Positions 55,191-60,128 of a DNA stretch of 60,128 bases are shown one piece after another. This DNA comes from an uncultured Bacteroidota bacterium (lineage in GTDB: Bacteria > Bacteroidota > Bacteroidia > Chitinophagales > Chitinophagaceae). The stretch lies in NCBI GenBank assembly GCA_937928385.1, contig CALEZD010000006.1, positions 1 through 60,128 of the forward strand, given 5' to 3'. Position numbers and translations under genes: made by a program. Below the pieces are notes generated by a model. The model did not search any database and had not been told where the DNA came from. It saw nothing but the letters and a program-made list of their open reading frames with translations. Each line of letters starts with the position of its first letter. The first letter of the stretch is position 1.

Positions 55191-56444
55191 ATGCCTTATT
55201 TATTTACCTCAGAGTCTGTATCAGAAGGACATCCTGATAAAGTAGCAGACCAGATATCAGATGCATTAGTAGACAACTTCCTGGCTTGGGACCCCAACTC
55301 GAAAATAGCCTGTGAAACCCTGGTAACCACAGGGCAGGTGGTATTGGCAGGAGAAGTAAAATGCAACACATATATTGATGCACAGAACATAGCCCGCGAT
55401 GTGATAGCCAGAATAGGATATACCAAGAGCGATTATATGTTCGAGGCAAATTCATGTGGTGTACTATCTGCTATACACGAGCAGTCTCCTGATATCAACC
55501 AGGGTGTAGAGCGCAAAAAGAAGGAAGACCAGGGCGCCGGCGACCAGGGTATGATGTTTGGCTATGCTACCAACGAAACCAACAGCTATATGCCGCTGGC
55601 ATTGGATATGGCTCATCTGTTGTTGCGCGAGTTGGCCGCCATACGCAAAGAAGGTAAACAAATGAAATACCTGCGCCCTGATGCTAAAAGCCAGGTGACG
55701 CTGGAATACAACGATGATAACAAGCCTGTTCGTATTGATACCATAGTTATCTCTACCCAGCACGACGACTTTGCTGATGAGAAAAAAATGCAGGACGCTA
55801 TCAAAAAAGACGTGCTGAATATCCTCATACCTCGTGTTATTAAGAGCTTTCCTCAATACAAAGGTTTGTTCAACAACAAAATAAAATACCATATCAATCC
55901 AACGGGCAAGTTCGTGATAGGCGGGCCTCACGGTGATACAGGGCTTACCGGGCGTAAAATCATCGTAGATACCTACGGAGGCAAAGGCGCTCATGGTGGT
56001 GGTGCATTCTCAGGTAAAGACCCCAGCAAGGTTGACCGTTCTGCAGCTTATGCTACCCGCCATATAGCTAAAAACCTGGTAGCAGCAGGTGTTTGCGAAG
56101 AAATCCTCGTTCAGGTTTCTTATGCGATAGGTGTAGCTGAACCCATGGGTATATATGTAAACACTTACGGCACTGCCAAAGTGAATATGAATGACGGACA
56201 AATAGCAAAGATTGTAGGCCAGGTGTTTGATATGCGCCCTTATTTTATAGAGCAGCGCCTGAAACTGCGCCAGCCTATGTATAGCGAGTGTGCCGCTTAT
56301 GGCCACATGGGCCGCAAAAACGAAGTAGTTACCAAAGAATTTAAAAACGGTAACGGCAAAACCAAGAAGATGAAAGTGGAACTGTTTACATGGGAGAAGC
56401 TGGATTATGTAAGCAAAGTGAAGAAAGCCTTCGGTATCAAATAA
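55191..56444 (+). CDS. metK: S-adenosylmethionine synthetase
   Basis: MetK makes S-adenosylmethionine from methionine and ATP. The motifs SVSEGHPDKVADQISDA at the start, GAGDQGMMFGYAT, HGDTGLTGRKIIVDTYGG and GGGAFSGKDPSKVDRSAAY are all present, and length 417 is normal. The 45-base gap to glmS is too short to hold a SAM riboswitch of known type. A strong bidirectional terminator follows. Confidence 0.97.
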   Translation: MPYLFTSESVSEGHPDKVADQISDALVDNFLAWDPNSKIACETLVTTGQVVLAGEVKCNTYIDAQNIARDVIARIGYTKSDYMFEANSCGVLSAIHEQSPDINQGVERKKKEDQGAGDQGMMFGYATNETNSYMPLALDMAHLLLRELAAIRKEGKQMKYLRPDAKSQVTLEYNDDNKPVRIDTIVISTQHDDFADEKKMQDAIKKDVLNILIPRVIKSFPQYKGLFNNKIKYHINPTGKFVIGGPHGDTGLTGRKIIVDTYGGKGAHGGGAFSGKDPSKVDRSAAYATRHIAKNLVAAGVCEEILVQVSYAIGVAEPMGIYVNTYGTAKVNMNDGQIAKIVGQVFDMRPYFIEQRLKLRQPMYSECAAYGHMGRKNEVVTKEFKNGNGKTKKMKVELFTWEKLDYVSKVKKAFGIK

Positions 56445-56470
56445 TACTGATTTTCTGTATAAGCTTAACA

Positions 56471-56498
56471 GAAAGCCGCCTCGATTGAGGCGGCTTTC
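56471..56498. terminator. Bidirectional terminator between metK and the GEVED gene
   Basis: A perfect 12-bp stem (GAAAGCCGCCTC and its complement) around GATT, serving the two convergent genes. A near-identical hairpin recurs at 58209-58239. Confidence 0.85.
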
Positions 56499-56518
56499 AA
56501 GTTTATATTATCGGTGGG

Positions 56519-57994
56519 TTATTTCTTAGTCACCCTCATTATTTCGTTGTGGGTATCATCGTTGTATTTCACAATATAAATGCCTGATGGCAGGTTCGCA
56601 GCATCAATCACTACCTTATCCGAATTGACGGAAGTGTGGTACACAGTCTTACCTGTCAGGTCGAGAATGGCCAACCTGGCGTTGCCACCTATATTACCGT
56701 TCAACTGAACAGTCAGGTTATCCAACATCGGGTTAGGGTAGGCTTCCATGCTGAACAAAGCACCCCCATGCACGTTTTCAACAGAAACACCGGCCAATGT
56801 TTTGAACGATTCCTTCGACCAGTCGGACAGTGGTGTAGGCGTACACCTGCTGCGTACGAAGAAGAAATAGGTCGTCTTAGGGGACAGGCCTTGCTGTATT
56901 ATAGCCGTGCTGATAGTATAGTGGCCCTTCTGCGGTGGCTCGGGGGTAGTGCCTATTGCATACTCATAACCATAAGCCGTTTGTATAGGGTCCCATTGTA
57001 CCCTTACCGTACTGTGTGATAGTTTGTCAACTGTAAGTTTGGGTGGGTCGCAGCAGGGCTCTGTGGTGAATGAGTCCCTTACCCATGCTGAACGTTTCCA
57101 GTCGCGGGCTATTTTACCTGCAGTATCACACACTACACGTACCATCATATAGTATTTAGTGTTACACTCAAAGGTGTCAACATCTACACTGGTGTTTTTG
57201 GTAAATGTAAAACCGCTCACTGTGTCATGCGGAATGGTATCTACCGGTGTGATTAGATACTCATAGAATTCAGCATTTTCTTTAGGTGTCCAGGAGAAGT
57301 CAGCAGATTTATAATCCTTGTTGGCTATAGATATTACGTTAGGAGGCAGGCATGGGTTCACTACTTCGAAGGTATAATCTTCTGCTTCGCCAAATGTACC
57401 ACTACAAGGTGTTGCATTACCGGCAGTGAAAGTAATATTAGCGCTCGTAATGATGCGCATTCTTGTCAGCCCTTCTTTAGCAGAAGGTGGAACTGTAACT
57501 TTTATCGTAATTGTACCGGCCGACGGATGTACGTGCGGGTTAGGATTAGGAGGTGAATAGACCGGTTTTACATGTTCATCCACAGGGTGAAAGACTCCAT
57601 CCCTGTTCCAATCAACAAATATCTTATCCAACGAACTACATATATTATCAGGATTGGCGCAGCTACCTCTCCAGGTAATCTTTACATCCACACTTTGCCC
57701 GGCGGTCTGCTTCACAAGCAGGCTTGTGCCAGTATAATCAGAATAAGAGGTAGTAGTATTACCACAATTGGTGTTCAGGTTGCTGAAGTTGACCATCCCC
57801 CCTACGGTTTCCACACTCTGAATATAACTCCAGCGTGTTGCATGTCCACAAGTTTGTGCAAATGCAGGTGGATCACCAACATTATTACAGTCTATTAATG
57901 GCGGCACTTGTGCATTGGCAGAAATTGTGGTACCGAGCACCAGAGAAAGACACAAAATAGTTTTTAGAGGTAGCGAGTATCGTTTCGTTTTCAT
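56519..57994 (-). CDS. GEVED/fibronectin-type III T9SS cargo protein, paralogue 1
   Basis: A surface or secreted protein of 491 residues. A signal peptide (ending SANAQ) is followed by a GEVED domain (about 40-215, with KIFVDWNRDGVFHP, TRMRIITSANITF and FGEAEDYTFEVVN), two fibronectin type III domains (about 215-410, with ADFSWTPKENAEFYEY and VRVQWDPIQTAYGYEYA), and a type A sorting domain (AYPNPMLDNLTVQL to IMRVTKK). It may be an adhesin, but no partner is known. The next gene upstream on this strand is a close paralogue, with nearly identical second half. Confidence 0.88.
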   Translation of the reverse strand: MKTKRYSLPLKTILCLSLVLGTTISANAQVPPLIDCNNVGDPPAFAQTCGHATRWSYIQSVETVGGMVNFSNLNTNCGNTTTSYSDYTGTSLLVKQTAGQSVDVKITWRGSCANPDNICSSLDKIFVDWNRDGVFHPVDEHVKPVYSPPNPNPHVHPSAGTITIKVTVPPSAKEGLTRMRIITSANITFTAGNATPCSGTFGEAEDYTFEVVNPCLPPNVISIANKDYKSADFSWTPKENAEFYEYLITPVDTIPHDTVSGFTFTKNTSVDVDTFECNTKYYMMVRVVCDTAGKIARDWKRSAWVRDSFTTEPCCDPPKLTVDKLSHSTVRVQWDPIQTAYGYEYAIGTTPEPPQKGHYTISTAIIQQGLSPKTTYFFFVRSRCTPTPLSDWSKESFKTLAGVSVENVHGGALFSMEAYPNPMLDNLTVQLNGNIGGNARLAILDLTGKTVYHTSVNSDKVVIDAANLPSGIYIVKYNDDTHNEIMRVTKK

Positions 57995-58137
57995 AATTAA
58001 ATACCATTTAGTTAATAAAAGGAATATGTACAGGTAGATAGATTTGGTATCATTTTTAACCCGTAGTTGAGCAGACAGGGCGAATAATAAAAGGGTTTGT
58101 TAAATACCATGATTTTAATGCAGGTTTTCTACAATAC

Positions 58138-58170
58138 ATACATTTATTAATTATTGATTAATAAATGTAT
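58138..58170. promoter_or_regulatory. A/T-rich 14-bp hairpin upstream of paralogue 1
   Basis: Perfect arms ATACATTTATTAAT and ATTAATAAATGTAT surround TATTG, in the gap between the two GEVED genes. It could be an operator or RNA structure; no direct evidence favours either. Confidence 0.35.
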
Positions 58171-58208
58171 TTCTGTACATGGTAAAAGGTATGGCAGGTA
58201 GATAAAAC

Positions 58209-58239
58209 CAGAAGCCGCCTCGATTCGAGGCGGCTTCTG
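58209..58239 (-). terminator. Terminator after GEVED paralogue 2
   Basis: A 14-bp stem (CAGAAGCCGCCTCG and its complement) around ATT. Its core matches the terminator at 56471-56498, consistent with duplication of a whole transcription unit. Confidence 0.8.
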
Positions 58240-58262
58240 CACAATATTATTGGTATTCAGTA

Positions 58263-59741
58263 TTATTTCTTAGTCACCCGCATTATTTCATTGTGGGTAT
58301 CATCGTTGTATTTCACAATGTAGATGCCTGATGGCAGGTTAGATGCGTCTATCACTACTTTATCAGATTTTACAGGCGCGTTGTATACTGTTTTGCCTGT
58401 CAGGTCAATGATAGTAAGGCGCGCATTTGTGCCTATACCACCATTCAACTGAACAGTCAGATTATTCTGCACCGGGTTAGGATAGGCATCCATACTGAAT
58501 GAAGCACCGCCCTGAACATTATCAACAGATAAACCTCCCAATGTCTTGAACGATACATTCGACCAGTCGGACAGTGGTGTAGGCGTACACCTGCTGCGCA
58601 CAAAGAAGAAGTAGGTAGTTTTGGGAGAAAGCCCTTGTTGTACTATAGCCGTGCTGATAGTATAGTGGCCCTTCTGCGGCGGGAAAGGAGTAGTACTAAC
58701 GGCATACTCATAACCATAAGCAGTTTGTATAGGATCCCATTGTACCCTCACAGTGCTATGTGTCAGTTTGTCAAAAACCAGGTTGGGAGCATAACAGCAA
58801 GGCTCAGTAGTGAATGAATCCCTTATCCAGGCAGAACGTTTCCAGTCGCGGGCTATTTTACCGGCGGTATCGCATATCACACGTACCATCACATAGTATT
58901 TGGTGTCACACTCAAAAGTATCAACATCCACACTGGTGTTTTTGGTAAATGTAAAACCGCTCACCGTATCATGCGGAATAGTATCAATAGGAGTAATTAC
59001 ATACTCATAGAATTCAGCATTTTCTTTTGGCGTCCAGGAGAAATCAGCAGATTTGTAATCCATATTAGCTATAGATATTACGTTGGGAGGCAAACAAGGG
59101 TTCACCACTTCGAAAGTATAATCTTCTGCCTCGCCAAACACCCCACTGCATGGGGTTGAAGCGCCATAAGTTGATTGGATATTGGCACTGGTCACAATAC
59201 GCATCCTGGTAAGACCTTCTTTAGCCCAACCCGGCACAGTTACTTTTACTGTAACAGTTGTACCAATTCCACTGTGTACGTGCGGGTGGCTTGGAATAAC
59301 AGACGTAGGGGCTGCATACTCAGCCGGATTGTCGAAAATTCCATTCCTGTTCCAGTCAACCCAAATCCTGTCAATAGAGCTACTCACATTCGCTGTACCA
59401 CCGGCACCTCTCCAGGTTATTTTCACGTCAACTGATTTACCGGCTTCCTGCTTCACATACATGCTGGTGCCTGTGTAATCAGAGTAGGATGTAGTGGTGT
59501 TACCGCAGTTGGTATTCAGGTTACTGAAGTTCACCAGGCCACCTGTTGTTACTACACTCTGTATATAACTCCAGCGTGTAGCACTGCCACAGGTTTGGTT
59601 AAATGCAGGTACGCCCGGAGTAGGATTGCTCTGGCAGTCGTTATATGTGGGCAATTGTGCATTCGCATCCATCGTACCGGTTGCAAGCATCAATACGCCT
59701 AATATAGCCTTAGGAAATAAAGAGTATCGTTTTAAGCTCAT
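58263..59741 (-). CDS. GEVED/fibronectin-type III T9SS cargo protein, paralogue 2
   Basis: A 492-residue protein with the same order as its neighbour: signal peptide (LKRYSLFPKAILGVLMLATGTMDANAQ), GEVED domain (RIWVDWNRNGIFDN, FGEAEDYTFEVVN), two fibronectin type III domains and a type A sorting domain (AYPNPVQNNLTVQL to IMRVTKK). The reading frame is open to 59864, but the start at 59741 is chosen because the extra 41 residues are hydrophobic and not signal-like, and because the length then equals that of the paralogue. The two proteins differ most in the GEVED domain and hardly at all in the rest. Confidence 0.88.
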   Translation of the reverse strand: MSLKRYSLFPKAILGVLMLATGTMDANAQLPTYNDCQSNPTPGVPAFNQTCGSATRWSYIQSVVTTGGLVNFSNLNTNCGNTTTSYSDYTGTSMYVKQEAGKSVDVKITWRGAGGTANVSSSIDRIWVDWNRNGIFDNPAEYAAPTSVIPSHPHVHSGIGTTVTVKVTVPGWAKEGLTRMRIVTSANIQSTYGASTPCSGVFGEAEDYTFEVVNPCLPPNVISIANMDYKSADFSWTPKENAEFYEYVITPIDTIPHDTVSGFTFTKNTSVDVDTFECDTKYYVMVRVICDTAGKIARDWKRSAWIRDSFTTEPCCYAPNLVFDKLTHSTVRVQWDPIQTAYGYEYAVSTTPFPPQKGHYTISTAIVQQGLSPKTTYFFFVRSRCTPTPLSDWSNVSFKTLGGLSVDNVQGGASFSMDAYPNPVQNNLTVQLNGGIGTNARLTIIDLTGKTVYNAPVKSDKVVIDASNLPSGIYIVKYNDDTHNEIMRVTKK

Positions 59742-60005
59742 GTTTTTACCTATTATTGAAATAAGAAATCGAAATACAATATACAAAAACTCAATGAATT
59801 TATAAAAATATTCCCGCACATCAAAAAAAATGTGCAAGTCCAACTTATACAGACGGTATTTCAACCCTAAAGGTTGGTATTTTTTAGTCTTTACCGGTTA
59901 AAAATAAATGTGGACGTTAGCGCACCCTCATCTTTTAGAAGGACATCTCGCCTGATAAAATATTACCATATAAACAATTGCAATACAACAACTTACATAT
60001 AATAC

Positions 60006-60033
60006 AAAACCGACGATATGTTTCGTCGGTTTT
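60006..60033 (-). terminator. Terminator after the partial T9SS gene
   Basis: A perfect 11-bp stem (AAAACCGACGA and TCGTCGGTTTT) around TATGTT, just after the stop codon of the partial gene at the window edge. The rest of the 59,742-60,052 gap has no supported feature. Confidence 0.75.
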
Positions 60034-60052
60034 GCCTGCATTATTACACAAT

Positions 60053-60128
60053 TTATTGTTTAGAGAACTTCACTTGCTCCCTGCGGTTGTCGTCAGTGTA
60101 TTGCACTATGTACATACCTGCAGGCAGT
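60053..60128 (-). CDS. T9SS cargo protein, 3' end only
   Basis: The window ends inside this gene. The 24 visible residues (LPAGMYIVQYTDDNRREQVK then FSKQ) are the last two strands of a type A T9SS sorting domain, ending in a TAA codon. The remainder lies beyond the window. It may be a third member of the neighbouring family, but this cannot be judged from the visible part. Confidence 0.75.
   Translation of the reverse strand, partial: LPAGMYIVQYTDDNRREQVKFSKQ

Overview
The window looks like chromosome from a Bacteroidota bacterium, most likely of the Chitinophagales type. The evidence is several proteins ending in type IX secretion (T9SS) C-terminal sorting domains, a PorP/SprF protein next to a PorE-like OmpA protein, a DUF4270 lipoprotein, FISUMP and GEVED domains, and -7 promoter boxes of the form TAnnTTTG instead of sigma-70 boxes. 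Lineage is inferred from gene content, not from a marker gene. No rRNA, tRNA, CRISPR array, intact prophage or intact insertion sequence was seen. Both edges cut near or through genes: the first gene starts 6 bases into the window, and the last is only the 3' end of a T9SS cargo gene.

Layout. 1-7,300: a T9SS beta-propeller/PKD protein, an M1 metallopeptidase with a barrel-like C-terminal half, a membrane glycosyltransferase, and an orphan T9SS sorting-domain fragment. 7,300-20,950: mostly housekeeping (amidophosphoribosyltransferase, LysE exporter, TsaE, CopA-type copper ATPase, a lipoprotein and M12B-like protease pair, thioesterase/YdeI operon, OxyR, M48 protease with spermidine-synthase-like protein, PlsY, PrmA). 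21,000-27,300: PorE-like and PorP/SprF T9SS proteins, then FtsK. 27,500-36,000: small proteins, a translationally coupled three-gene operon ending in a membrane adenylate cyclase, and an Omp28-like/zincin-FISUMP secreted pair. 36,200-41,000: an amidohydrolase, a long rhomboid protease flanked by identical 52-bp repeats, and a repeat island containing a broken terminase-small-subunit-like gene. 41,000-56,450: LolA, small lipoprotein and hypothetical genes, a RaiA/HPF-like protein, a CDP-alcohol phosphatidyltransferase, a Na/Pi cotransporter, a BlaI/BlaR1-type pair with a very large repeat-built sensor, then panC, a short GT5 protein, DUF4270, glmS and metK. 56,500-end: tandem GEVED/fibronectin/T9SS paralogues.

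How the genes fit together. Much of the accessory content is envelope-directed: T9SS parts (PorP, PorE) and at least five complete or partial T9SS cargo proteins, several secreted or membrane zinc proteases (M1, M12B, M48, a FISUMP-linked zincin, M56), and lipoprotein carriage (LolA). The strongest candidates for something undescribed are: (1) a BlaI/BlaR1-like pair whose M56 protease carries five tandem two-module repeats as its presumed periplasmic sensor, preceded by four operator half-sites spaced exactly 11 bp apart; (2) a lipoprotein that resembles the prodomain of the M12B-like protease encoded 8 bp downstream; and (3) the palindrome-rich island at 37.5-40.9 kb.
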